A DNA stretch of 64,000 nucleotides, from contig NZ_JAAGWY010000001.1 of NCBI RefSeq assembly GCF_010686705.1, forward strand, positions 1,302,001 to 1,366,000, given 5' to 3'. Below are positions 9,371 through 16,594 of the stretch, in pieces. The notes beneath the pieces were generated by a model. The model saw only the letters and a list, made by a program, of their open reading frames with translations, ran no database searches and was not told where the DNA came from. The position numbers and the translations under genes were made by a program. This stretch comes from Leifsonia tongyongensis (GTDB lineage Bacteria; Actinomycetota; Actinomycetes; Actinomycetales; Microbacteriaceae). Numbering within the stretch: the first letter of the stretch is position 1; the number at the start of each line of letters is the position of its first letter.

Positions 9371-10933
9371 ATGACGACCGCGACAGTGACCGCGACAGCG
9401 ACGAACGGTACCCGCGTCGACTACCCGAACCCGCTCATCCCCGGCTTCAATCCCGATCCGAGCGTGGTTCGCGTCGGCGACGACTTCTACATCGTCACGT
9501 CGACGTTCGAATACCTGCCCGGCATCCCCGTCTACCACAGCACCGACTTCGTCGAATGGACACAGATCGGCAACGTGGCCACCCGCATGGAGCAGCTGGG
9601 CGTCGAAGACGTGACGACCGGTGGCGGCGTCTGGGCGCCGACGATCCGCTACCGCGACGGCGTCTTCTACGTGATCGTCACGATCGCGATGGGCCGCGGC
9701 TGCATCGTCTTCACGGCGACCGACCCTGCCGGACCGTGGAGCGACGGAACGATCATCGAGGGCATCGGCGGAATCGACCCCGACCTGGCCTGGGACGACG
9801 ACGGCACGGCGCTGGTGACATTCTCCGGGCTGTCGACGACGGGTCCGGATGCGGGGGCCCACCACGGCGTGCAGCAGGTGCGGGTCGACCTCGACGCCGG
9901 CCGCGCCCTCGAAGAGCCGCGCTCGCTCTGGTCGGGTACCGGGCTCAAGTTCCCCGAAGCGCCGCACCTCTACCGCCGCGGCGCCTACTGGTACCTGATG
10001 ATCGCGGAAGGCGGCACCGAGCGTGGGCACGGCGTCAGCATCGCTCGCGGGTCGTCGCCGTACGGGCCGTTCGAAGGGTATGAGGCCAACCCGTTCCTCA
10101 GCGCCCGCAGCACCTCGCGGCCGATCCAGAACACCGGCCACGGCGACCTCGTCGAGACCCCGGACGGCGGCACGTCGATCGTGCTGCTCGGGATGCGCCC
10201 CCGCGGCATGACGCAGGCGTTCTCGGCACTCGGGCGTGAGACCTTCGTCACCCGCATCGACTGGGTCGACGACTGGCCGGTCGCCCAGCCCGTCGAGCTG
10301 CGACCGCGGCCGGGTGTCACCGAATACGACATCACCTTCCACGACGTCGAAGGCCGGAGCCTCGACGACGGCTGGCTGGCCATCCGGCAGGAGCCCGCGA
10401 ACGTCGCGAAGTTCGACGTCGACGGTCGCCTCGTCATCACGGGGGACGGCTCGACGCTCGACGATCCGCGCCCGAAGTTCATCGGCCGCCGCCAGCTCAA
10501 CCAGACGGCGCGCTTCTCGACCACCCTCGACGCGACGCAGGGTTCCGGCGGCATCGCCAGCCGGTACGACGAAGACCACCACTACGAGCTCGAGGCGACC
10601 ACCGGCCCCGAGATGACCGTCGTCGTCGCGCGGGCACGGCTGGCGAGCCTGGTGCAGGAATGGTCCGTGATGCTGCCGGCGGGCCCCGTCGAGCTGACCA
10701 TCGACGCCGTACCCCCGAGCCCCAGCGGCGGATTCGGGCCGGGCATGATGACGAGCGACCGGGTGCTGCTCCAGGCGACGGCGGGCGGCAAGACGCTGAC
10801 CCTCGCCGACGTCGACGGACGCTACCTTTCCGCCGAGACGGCCGCATCCTTCACCGGCCGTGTCGTCGGACTGTACGCGACCAGCGGACGCGTCGCCTTC
10901 GCGGGCCTGCGCTACCGCGGCTCCGAAGACTAG
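9371..10933 (+). CDS. GH43 family beta-xylosidase / alpha-L-arabinofuranosidase
   Basis: A 520-residue GH43 protein. The ATG two bases after the GH3 stop was chosen over the longer open frame. The five-bladed propeller carries the expected acidic triad: Asp29 in NPDPS (base), Asp136 in GIDPDLAW (pKa modulator) and Glu196 in KFPEAPH (acid). A concanavalin-like C-terminal domain (about 320-515), as in XynB-type GH43 enzymes, follows. No signal peptide, so it should act in the cytoplasm on xylose- or arabinose-containing oligosaccharides. Together with GH42 and GH3 it points to arabinoxylan- or arabinogalactan-derived substrates, an inference. Confidence 0.92.
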   Translation: MTTATVTATATNGTRVDYPNPLIPGFNPDPSVVRVGDDFYIVTSTFEYLPGIPVYHSTDFVEWTQIGNVATRMEQLGVEDVTTGGGVWAPTIRYRDGVFYVIVTIAMGRGCIVFTATDPAGPWSDGTIIEGIGGIDPDLAWDDDGTALVTFSGLSTTGPDAGAHHGVQQVRVDLDAGRALEEPRSLWSGTGLKFPEAPHLYRRGAYWYLMIAEGGTERGHGVSIARGSSPYGPFEGYEANPFLSARSTSRPIQNTGHGDLVETPDGGTSIVLLGMRPRGMTQAFSALGRETFVTRIDWVDDWPVAQPVELRPRPGVTEYDITFHDVEGRSLDDGWLAIRQEPANVAKFDVDGRLVITGDGSTLDDPRPKFIGRRQLNQTARFSTTLDATQGSGGIASRYDEDHHYELEATTGPEMTVVVARARLASLVQEWSVMLPAGPVELTIDAVPPSPSGGFGPGMMTSDRVLLQATAGGKTLTLADVDGRYLSAETAASFTGRVVGLYATSGRVAFAGLRYRGSED

Positions 10934-10947
10934 GGGAGGCGCGATCG

Positions 10948-12723
10948 ATGGCGGGTTTCACCGAAGAATCGCTGCTGCTGGACCTTCTCGACAACCCCCG
11001 TGCGCGCGGGGCGGTCCAGCGCGCCCTCCCCGGCGTGCTCGACTCGCCGCTCATCACCCAGCTGCGCTACCTTTCGATCGGCCGGATCACCACGGCCGGG
11101 CTCGAGCGCGTCGAGCCTGCCGAACTCGAGACGCTCTGGGAGGAGCTGGCCGGGATCGACGCGGATTCCGTGGCGGTGCGCAGCGAAGAGCCGGCGATCG
11201 AACCCCGAACCGACTACGAGCCCGACACCGTTGCGCTCGGGTCGGCGCGGAGCACGCATCCGCCCGTCGTCGAACGGTGGGGCGTGTTCGAACTCGAGAT
11301 CGACGGGCCGGAGCACGGGAATCCGTTCGTCGACGTGGAGCTGACGGCGACGTTCACGTCGTCTGGCTCCGCAGCCGTTCGTGTCGGGGGCTTCTACGAC
11401 GGCGACGGCCGGTACCGGGTGCGGTTCATGCCCGAGGCCGACGGGGACTGGACGTTCACGACGTCGTCGACCGCCCGTTCCCTCGACGGGCTCAGCGGGA
11501 CCTTTGCGGTCACAGCGCCGGATGCGGGCAACGCCGGCCCGGTGCGCGTCGCCGACACCTTCCACTTCGCGTACGCCGACGGCACGCGGTACCTCCCCAT
11601 CGGCACCACCGCGTACGCCTGGACCCACCAGCCGGAGCCGTTGCAGGAGTCGACGCTCGACACGCTCGCGACCTCACCGTTCAACAAGCTCCGCATGTGC
11701 GTCTTCCCCAAATCGTACCTGTACAACTCGAACGACCCCGAACTGTACCCGTTCGTGCGCCGCGACGACGGCACCTTCGACAGCACGCGGTTCGACCCGG
11801 CCTACTTCGACGTGCTCGAGCGGCGCATCCAGCAACTGCAGCAACTCGGGATCGAAGCCGACCTCATCCTGTTCCATGCGTACGACCGGTGGGGGTTCTC
11901 CGAACTCGGCCGTGCCGCCGACGACCGCTACGTGCGCTACGTCGTCCGGAGGCTCGGAGCCTACCGTTCCGTCTGGTGGTCGCTCGCGAACGAATACGAC
12001 CTGCTCTGGTCGAAGAACCTCGACGACTGGGAGCGGCTCGCCTCCGTGATCGTCGCCGAAGACCCGGCGAGACACCTGCTGTCCATCCACAACTGCTTCG
12101 GGTTCTACGACTACAGCCGGCCGTGGATCACCCACGCGAGCATCCAGCGCATCGACGCGTACCGCACCGCCGAGAACACGGATGCGTGGCGCGAGCAATG
12201 GGCTAAGCCGGTCGTCATCGACGAGTGCGCCTACGAAGGCGACATCGACCAGGGCTGGGGCAACATCACCGGCGAAGAGCTGACACGCCGGTTCTGGGAG
12301 GGCGCGGTGCGCGGCGGCTACGTCGGACACGGCGAGACCTACCTCAACGACCGCGAGGAGCTGTGGTGGTCGAAAGGCGGCGAGCTCGTCGGGGAGTCGC
12401 CGGAGCGCATCCGGTTCCTCGCCGACATCGTCGCAGAGTCGCCGACCGGCGTGCTCGACCCGTTGCCGAGCGACTGGGATGTTCCCTGGGGCGGCGTCGC
12501 CGGCGACTACCTCATCGCGTATTTCGGCTTCAACCGGCCGAGTTTCCGCATGGTCACGGCACCGCGCGGCCGCCAGTATCACGTCGACGTGATCGACACG
12601 TGGAACATGACCGTCACCCGGCTCGACGGGGTGTTCGAGGGGGCGTTCCGCGTGCCGCTGCCCGCGCGCCAGTACATGGCCGTGCGGCTCACTGCAGTGC
12701 CGCTCGGTGACTCAGGGCACTAA
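10948..12723 (+). CDS. DUF5060/DUF4038-type putative glycoside hydrolase
   Basis: A 591-residue protein starting at ATG 10948 after a GGGGAGG site. After a roughly 100-residue helical N-terminus comes a DUF5060-like beta sandwich (about 106-175, ending in the DGDWTF motif), a TIM-barrel of the DUF4038 type (about 205-480) and a C-terminal beta domain of DUF5605 type. Two glutamates are placed as in clan GH-A enzymes: Glu349 in SLANEYD and Glu426 in VIDECAYEG; I infer acid/base and nucleophile. Relatives of the DUF4038 group include apiosidases and other plant-polysaccharide enzymes. Substrate is unknown. It closes the glycan operon and its stop codon lies inside a long inverted repeat. Confidence 0.85.
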   Translation: MAGFTEESLLLDLLDNPRARGAVQRALPGVLDSPLITQLRYLSIGRITTAGLERVEPAELETLWEELAGIDADSVAVRSEEPAIEPRTDYEPDTVALGSARSTHPPVVERWGVFELEIDGPEHGNPFVDVELTATFTSSGSAAVRVGGFYDGDGRYRVRFMPEADGDWTFTTSSTARSLDGLSGTFAVTAPDAGNAGPVRVADTFHFAYADGTRYLPIGTTAYAWTHQPEPLQESTLDTLATSPFNKLRMCVFPKSYLYNSNDPELYPFVRRDDGTFDSTRFDPAYFDVLERRIQQLQQLGIEADLILFHAYDRWGFSELGRAADDRYVRYVVRRLGAYRSVWWSLANEYDLLWSKNLDDWERLASVIVAEDPARHLLSIHNCFGFYDYSRPWITHASIQRIDAYRTAENTDAWREQWAKPVVIDECAYEGDIDQGWGNITGEELTRRFWEGAVRGGYVGHGETYLNDREELWWSKGGELVGESPERIRFLADIVAESPTGVLDPLPSDWDVPWGGVAGDYLIAYFGFNRPSFRMVTAPRGRQYHVDVIDTWNMTVTRLDGVFEGAFRVPLPARQYMAVRLTAVPLGDSGH

Positions 12724-12774
12724 TTCCGTCCCGCCGCACTAGGTCTACTTAGTGCGCTGGGACGGAGTTAGTGC
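12717..12774. terminator. Long inverted repeat covering both convergent stop codons (GCACTA/GTCCC family)
   Basis: Arms at 12717-12741 and 12750-12774 match at 22 of 25 positions and enclose an 8-base loop. The left arm contains the TAA of the plus-strand hydrolase gene, and the right arm covers the 3' end of the minus-strand gene ending at 12768, so the hairpin can end transcription from both sides. Each arm is itself bounded by GCACTA repeats around a GTCCC core. Related elements occur at 14.5, 17.7 and 39.6 kb. Confidence 0.8.
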
Positions 12775-13148
12775 GGCTGCAGCGGGGGCCCGGCGGACGG
12801 GCGCCGGAGGGCTGCGCGATAGAAGCGGACCAGCTCGGCGGCTGGCGGGCGCAAGCGCGACATGGTCGCGGCATCCGTTCGCTTCGACGCCATGTGGTGG
12901 CGCCACGATTCGTAGGCGCAGCGGTGATCCCACCCGGCCGAGGCCGCAGCTTCGAGGGTGCGGCACCATCCGATCAGTTCACGGCCGTCGGATGTGGGCG
13001 CCCAGGTCACGGCGCGAAACCAGACCTCCGGATGGTTCGGGTCGCCGAACACGAACCGCCGCACCACCGCGTACGGCTGGCCCTGCTCGCCCTGCCGCAG
13101 CGTCCACTCCGACGCGTGCGCATTCGCGACCGGGTGCCATGCGGACAC
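12768..13148 (-). CDS. Small conserved-looking protein of unknown function
   Basis: A 126-residue protein read from a GTG at 13148 that has a good GGAGGGA ribosome site; the frame stays open upstream only through a low-complexity repeat, so the longer version is unlikely. The product is rich in Trp, His and Arg (WHPVANAH, GWDHRCAYESWRHHMASKR) with no membrane segment or signal peptide. I do not recognise a domain. The codon composition looks coding throughout, and the segment VVRRFVFGDPNHPEVWFRAV resembles a beta-rich small domain. It is isolated: convergent with the glycan operon and not linked to azlD. Confidence 0.6.
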   Translation of the reverse strand: MSAWHPVANAHASEWTLRQGEQGQPYAVVRRFVFGDPNHPEVWFRAVTWAPTSDGRELIGWCRTLEAAASAGWDHRCAYESWRHHMASKRTDAATMSRLRPPAAELVRFYRAALRRPSAGPPLQPH

Positions 13149-13250
13149 GTCTCTCCCTCCAGCTGTCCGCAGCCCGGCCCGCTGCGCTCCGAGTGTATGA
13201 GCCGCGGCCGACACTCGCTGCGCTCGTCGCTCGTCGCGCGTCGCGCGTCG

Positions 13251-13310
13251 CGCTGCCGCTCGCTGCGGCTCGCTGCCGCTCGCTGCCGCTCGCTGCCGCT
13301 CGCTGCCGCC
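13251..13310. repeat. Six-copy decamer tandem repeat
   Basis: The ten-base unit CGCTGCCGCT is repeated six times without gaps; copy 2 (13261-13270) has a C-to-G change and copy 6 ends in C. It is preceded by shorter CGTCGCG iterations (13225-13250). The tract lies in the gap 13149-13422 upstream of the small unknown gene, which otherwise holds no gene I can support. Confidence 0.85.
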
Positions 13311-13422
13311 GAGCACACGGTTCTTCCCGTTATGGGTTGCTCTTTTCGGGAACAACCCTGTGCTCGCGATCACGGGCACTGCGGAGGGGGCGTGGCGGGA
13401 AAGGCGCGGCGGCGCTCAGCGC

Positions 13423-13728
13423 TTACGCGAAGAGGCGGATGAGGGCGGCCACGACGGCGGCGGCCGGCACGACGACGATGAACGGCACCCGCAACGCGTA
13501 CAGTCCGGCCGCGGTGGCGACGGCCGGAAGCCGTGCGTCGAGTTGCAGTCCCTGGCCTGCGCCGAACGTCTGCACGCAGATCAGCGCGGCGAGCAACGCC
13601 GCGGTCAGCAGGTCGCTGACACGGGCGACCGTAGGATGGTCGAGCGTTTTCGGCGGCACCAGCCAGCCGAGCACCTTGAGCCCGAGCACGGCGATCGACG
13701 CGAGCAGGATGATGTTCCAGGTGGTCAC
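13423..13728 (-). CDS. azlD: AzlD-family branched-chain amino acid export subunit
   Basis: A 101-residue membrane protein with four hydrophobic segments (about 5-22, 39-57, 64-80 and 83-99), the size and layout of AzlD/YgaH. AzlD is the small partner of AzlC; together they export branched-chain amino acids or analogues such as 4-azaleucine. Its GTG start overlaps the azlC stop by four bases, so the pair is translationally coupled. Confidence 0.88.
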   Translation of the reverse strand: MTTWNIILLASIAVLGLKVLGWLVPPKTLDHPTVARVSDLLTAALLAALICVQTFGAGQGLQLDARLPAVATAAGLYALRVPFIVVVPAAAVVAALIRLFA

Positions 13729-14459
13729 GGCTCCACCTCGCGTTCCATCGGGATGGCTTCAGGGCTGGGCGGCCCGCCGCGCGTGCCGAACAGGTTGAGC
13801 ACACCGACGACGATCGCGACGACGGCAGCCGCCAGCACCGGAAGGCCTGGCGTGAGGAACGGTGTGAGGATGGTCGCTACGAAGCCTGCTGCGACGGCGA
13901 CCGCCTGCGTCTGGCGGGCCTTGAGCCGCGGCCAGAGCAGGCCGAGGAATGCGGCCGCGGCAGCAGCATCCAGACCGTACGCACGGACGTCGCCGATCAG
14001 GTTGCCGAGGAGTGCACCGGCGAGGGTCATCAGGTTCCAGCCGACGTAGACGGTGATGCCGGTCACCCAGAAGCCCAGGCGCTGTGCTGCGGGTTCGGTC
14101 TGGGCGGTCGCGACCGCGGTCGACTCGTCGATCGTGAGCGGCGCTGCGGCGGCCCGCTTGAGGAGGCCCGGCCCGATGATGCGCGACAGCCTCAACGCGT
14201 AGAAGGTGTTCCGCGACCCGAGGAGGGCGGCGCCGGCGATGGCGGAGCCTGCGGCTGCTGTTCCCCCGGAGGCGAGCACGCCGATCAGGGCGAACTGCGA
14301 GCCGCCGCTGAACATCACCAGGCTGAGCACGCACGCCTGCCAGACGTCGAGCCCGGATGCCGTCGCGAGCGCACCGAACGAGATGCCGTAGGCCGCGGTG
14401 GCCACGCCGACAGCGATCCCCGAACGCAGCGCGGCAGACTGGGCTGGCGTTCGGCTCAT
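13725..14459 (-). CDS. azlC: AzlC-family branched-chain amino acid permease
   Basis: A 244-residue inner-membrane protein. I chose the ATG at 14459 (MSRTPAQ); the upstream extension would run into a hairpin. The family motif MFSGGSQFALIG is at about residues 48-60, followed by repeated hydrophobic segments and a large-subunit layout like E. coli YgaZ. A TATCCT box lies eight bases upstream of the ATG. It forms the exporter with AzlD directly downstream. Confidence 0.9.
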   Translation of the reverse strand: MSRTPAQSAALRSGIAVGVATAAYGISFGALATASGLDVWQACVLSLVMFSGGSQFALIGVLASGGTAAAGSAIAGAALLGSRNTFYALRLSRIIGPGLLKRAAAAPLTIDESTAVATAQTEPAAQRLGFWVTGITVYVGWNLMTLAGALLGNLIGDVRAYGLDAAAAAAFLGLLWPRLKARQTQAVAVAAGFVATILTPFLTPGLPVLAAAVVAIVVGVLNLFGTRGGPPSPEAIPMEREVEP

Positions 14460-14511
14460 AACAGCCGAGGATAGTCTGCCCGGCGGTGGCCCGGCTCCTC
14501 GCGGCGGATCC

Positions 14512-14569
14512 GCACTACTTCCGTCCCAGCGCACTATGTAGAACGAGTGCGCTGGGACGAAGCTAGGGC
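14512..14569. terminator. Inverted repeat, GCACTA/GTCCC family
   Basis: Arms at 14512-14535 and 14546-14569 pair at 20 of 24 positions around a 10-base loop; the innermost 14 bases (GTCCCAGCGCACT and its complement) are perfect. It lies after the TetR gene (minus strand) and before azlC, so it can terminate TetR transcription. The inner core is the same as in the 12.7 kb element. Confidence 0.75.
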
Positions 14570-14606
14570 GCCGAGCGGCCGAGTCGCCGAATCGCCGGAA
14601 CCACGC

Positions 14607-15152
14607 TCAGTCGAACAGGCGCCCCACAACAGTGTCTGCAGTCTGGTCGTCCAGCGTCCACGGCTGGAAGATCACGCGATAGATGATCGGAGCGACGACG
14701 ACGTCGATGATCTCGTCTGAGCTCACGGCCGAGCCCGGGTACCGGTCGAGGAACATCGTCGCCTCCGCGCGTCGATTGCGCAGGCAATCGGATTCGTTAG
14801 CGCCCGCGTTCGCGGCGCCCCCGCGCAGGAGTGCTGCGTTCACCGGCTTGCGGTAGTGCTCGACGATCTCGCGCGCCCACTCCGTGAGGTCTCGTCGCAG
14901 GTCGCCGCTCTCCGGAAGCGGACGCTCGGGGTCCAGGCGGTACGTCGCGATGTCGTTGATCAGGGTGGGCAGGTCGCCCCACCGGCGGTAGATGCTCGTG
15001 GGATTCACGCCGGCGCGTTCCGCGATCATCGGCACGGTCACGCGTTCGCGGCCCCGCTCTTTCACGAGTTCTTCGACGGCTGTGCGCACCGAGTGCATGA
15101 CCGCGGCGCTGCGACCGCCCGTCCTCTTCGACGGCAAGGTCTTCGTATCCAT
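14607..15152 (-). CDS. TetR-family transcriptional regulator
   Basis: A 181-residue regulator. The N-terminal helix-turn-helix (about 25-70, VTVPMIAERAGVNPTSIYRRWGD) is a clear TetR DNA-binding domain, and the remainder is an all-helical ligand domain of the TetR_C_11-like kind. It is transcribed away from the MFS gene at 15241; the space between them holds a large dyad (15161-15233) whose outer half-sites are equidistant from both start codons. The simplest reading is a repressor of the MFS pump and of itself. Confidence 0.92.
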   Translation of the reverse strand: MDTKTLPSKRTGGRSAAVMHSVRTAVEELVKERGRERVTVPMIAERAGVNPTSIYRRWGDLPTLINDIATYRLDPERPLPESGDLRRDLTEWAREIVEHYRKPVNAALLRGGAANAGANESDCLRNRRAEATMFLDRYPGSAVSSDEIIDVVVAPIIYRVIFQPWTLDDQTADTVVGRLFD

Positions 15153-15160
15153 ACAAGTAG

Positions 15161-15233
15161 CTTAACGCAAATCTGGTTGCTTTTATAGTGCGATCGCGAT
15201 AGCGTGCCGTAAAGCAATGGAATTTGCGTTAAG
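15161..15233. promoter_or_regulatory. Composite dyad operator between tetR and MFS genes
   Basis: Two nested inverted pairs share one centre (base 15197): the outer 12-base arms CTTAACGCAAAT (15161-15172) and its perfect complement (15222-15233), and the inner 7-base arms TTGCTTT (15177-15183) and AAAGCAA (15211-15217), with 4-base non-matching spacers on both sides. The right outer arm overlaps the MFS ribosome site AAGGAG, and a TATAGT box (15184-15189) sits inside. A TetR-type operator is the obvious reading. Confidence 0.8.
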
Positions 15234-15240
15234 GAGTCAC

Positions 15241-16566
15241 ATGTCCGCAGTGAACGAGACCGGGACGACCGGAGCGATCGGCGCGAACTGCCACGAGGCC
15301 ATGGAGCGCGCGAAGGCCGCCGTGACCGCATCCACCCGCCGCGGGCTTTCACCGGTCGCCGCCTTCGTCGGCGCTGCCCTCGCTTTCGTCGGGGTCACGT
15401 TCGCCGCCGGCGCGCCGAGCCCCCTGTTCGTGCTCTACCAGCAGGAGTGGGGCTTCCCCGCCTGGGTGCTCACCATCGCCTTCGCGATCTACGCCATCAC
15501 CCTGCTCGTGACGCTGCTCATCGCCGGTTCGCTGTCCGACCACATCGGTCGCCGCCCGGTGCTGATCGGCGCGCTTGCGCTCGAAATCGTCTCGATGCTC
15601 ATCTTCCTGTTCGCGCAGGACATCGGCTGGATCATCGTCGCCCGCGCGATCCAGGGTGTTGCGACGGGAGCTGCGACAGGGACGTTCACAGCCGCCATCG
15701 TGGAGCTCGCCCCGGAGCGGCACAAGAAGCTGGGTGCCGTCATCGGCGGCACCGCTCCGGTCGGCGGACTCGCTCTCGGCGCGCTGATCACGGGCGCCGC
15801 AGTCCAGTTCACCACCATCCCCACCGTGATCGTGTTCAGTTTCCTCGCCGTGGTGTTCGCACTCGGGATCGTGGTGATCGCTCTGTCATCCGAGACGGTG
15901 TCGCGGCGCGCAGGAGCAGTACGCTCGCTCATCCCACGCCTGTCCGTGCCACCGCACGCGCGTGGCGAGTTCGCGGCCATCGTCCCGGTGCTGGTCGGAA
16001 CCTGGATGCTCGCCGGCCTGTTCCTCGGACTCGCACCGTCGATCATCCGCGGCGTGTTCCACATCGACAGCGGCCTGGTGAACGGGGCGATCGTCGCCCT
16101 GACGCCGGCGGCCGGTGCCGTCGCCGGGTTCGTCCTCAGCCGAGTGCCTGCACGAACGTCAGTCATCTGGGGTGCGGCGTCGGTTGTGGCCGGGATCGTC
16201 GTCACCCTCTCGGCTGTCGCATTCGGCCTTCTCCCGCTGCTGTTCGTCGGCGGCGTGCTCGGCGGTGCCGGATTCGGGGCTGCGTTCTCGGGCGCGCTGC
16301 GCATCCTCGCCCCCCTTGCACCCGTGCACCAGCGTGCCGAACTGTTCGCGGCGGTGTACCTGGTGAACTACCTCGCCTACGGGATCCCCGCACTGATCGT
16401 GGGTGAGCTCATCGGCGTGGTCGGGCTGCTGGATGCGGTGATCGGCTACGGGATCGCCGCTGCTGTCGCCACGGCGGTCGGCCTTATGGTGCAGCTGAGG
16501 CGTGCGCACGTAACGCGCTCCGCCCGCGCGACGGGTGCCGTGCCTGCGGTGGCCGCGGCCGAGTAG
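15241..16566 (+). CDS. MFS transporter, probable drug/solute exporter
   Basis: A 441-residue twelve-helix major facilitator. The ATG at 15241 has an AAGGAG site seven bases upstream. After a 36-residue cytoplasmic arm, the loop between helices 2 and 3 carries the family motif GSLSDHIGRRPV (about 100-111), and the C-terminal half repeats the fold. Control by the divergent TetR gene through the dyad operator suggests an inducible efflux pump; substrate unknown. The stop codon is duplicated in frame by a 15-base tandem repeat. Confidence 0.9.
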   Translation: MSAVNETGTTGAIGANCHEAMERAKAAVTASTRRGLSPVAAFVGAALAFVGVTFAAGAPSPLFVLYQQEWGFPAWVLTIAFAIYAITLLVTLLIAGSLSDHIGRRPVLIGALALEIVSMLIFLFAQDIGWIIVARAIQGVATGAATGTFTAAIVELAPERHKKLGAVIGGTAPVGGLALGALITGAAVQFTTIPTVIVFSFLAVVFALGIVVIALSSETVSRRAGAVRSLIPRLSVPPHARGEFAAIVPVLVGTWMLAGLFLGLAPSIIRGVFHIDSGLVNGAIVALTPAAGAVAGFVLSRVPARTSVIWGAASVVAGIVVTLSAVAFGLLPLLFVGGVLGGAGFGAAFSGALRILAPLAPVHQRAELFAAVYLVNYLAYGIPALIVGELIGVVGLLDAVIGYGIAAAVATAVGLMVQLRRAHVTRSARATGAVPAVAAAE

Positions 16567-16590
16567 CACGTGGCCGAGTAGCACGCGGCC
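16557..16590. repeat. 15-base tandem duplication carrying the stop codon
   Basis: GGCCGAGTAGCACG occurs at 16557-16570 and again at 16572-16585, followed by a partial third copy (CGGCC). The copies are 15 bases apart, so the second TAG (16579-16581) is in frame with the MFS gene's TAG (16564-16566). Confidence 0.85.
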
Positions 16591-16594
16591 AGGG

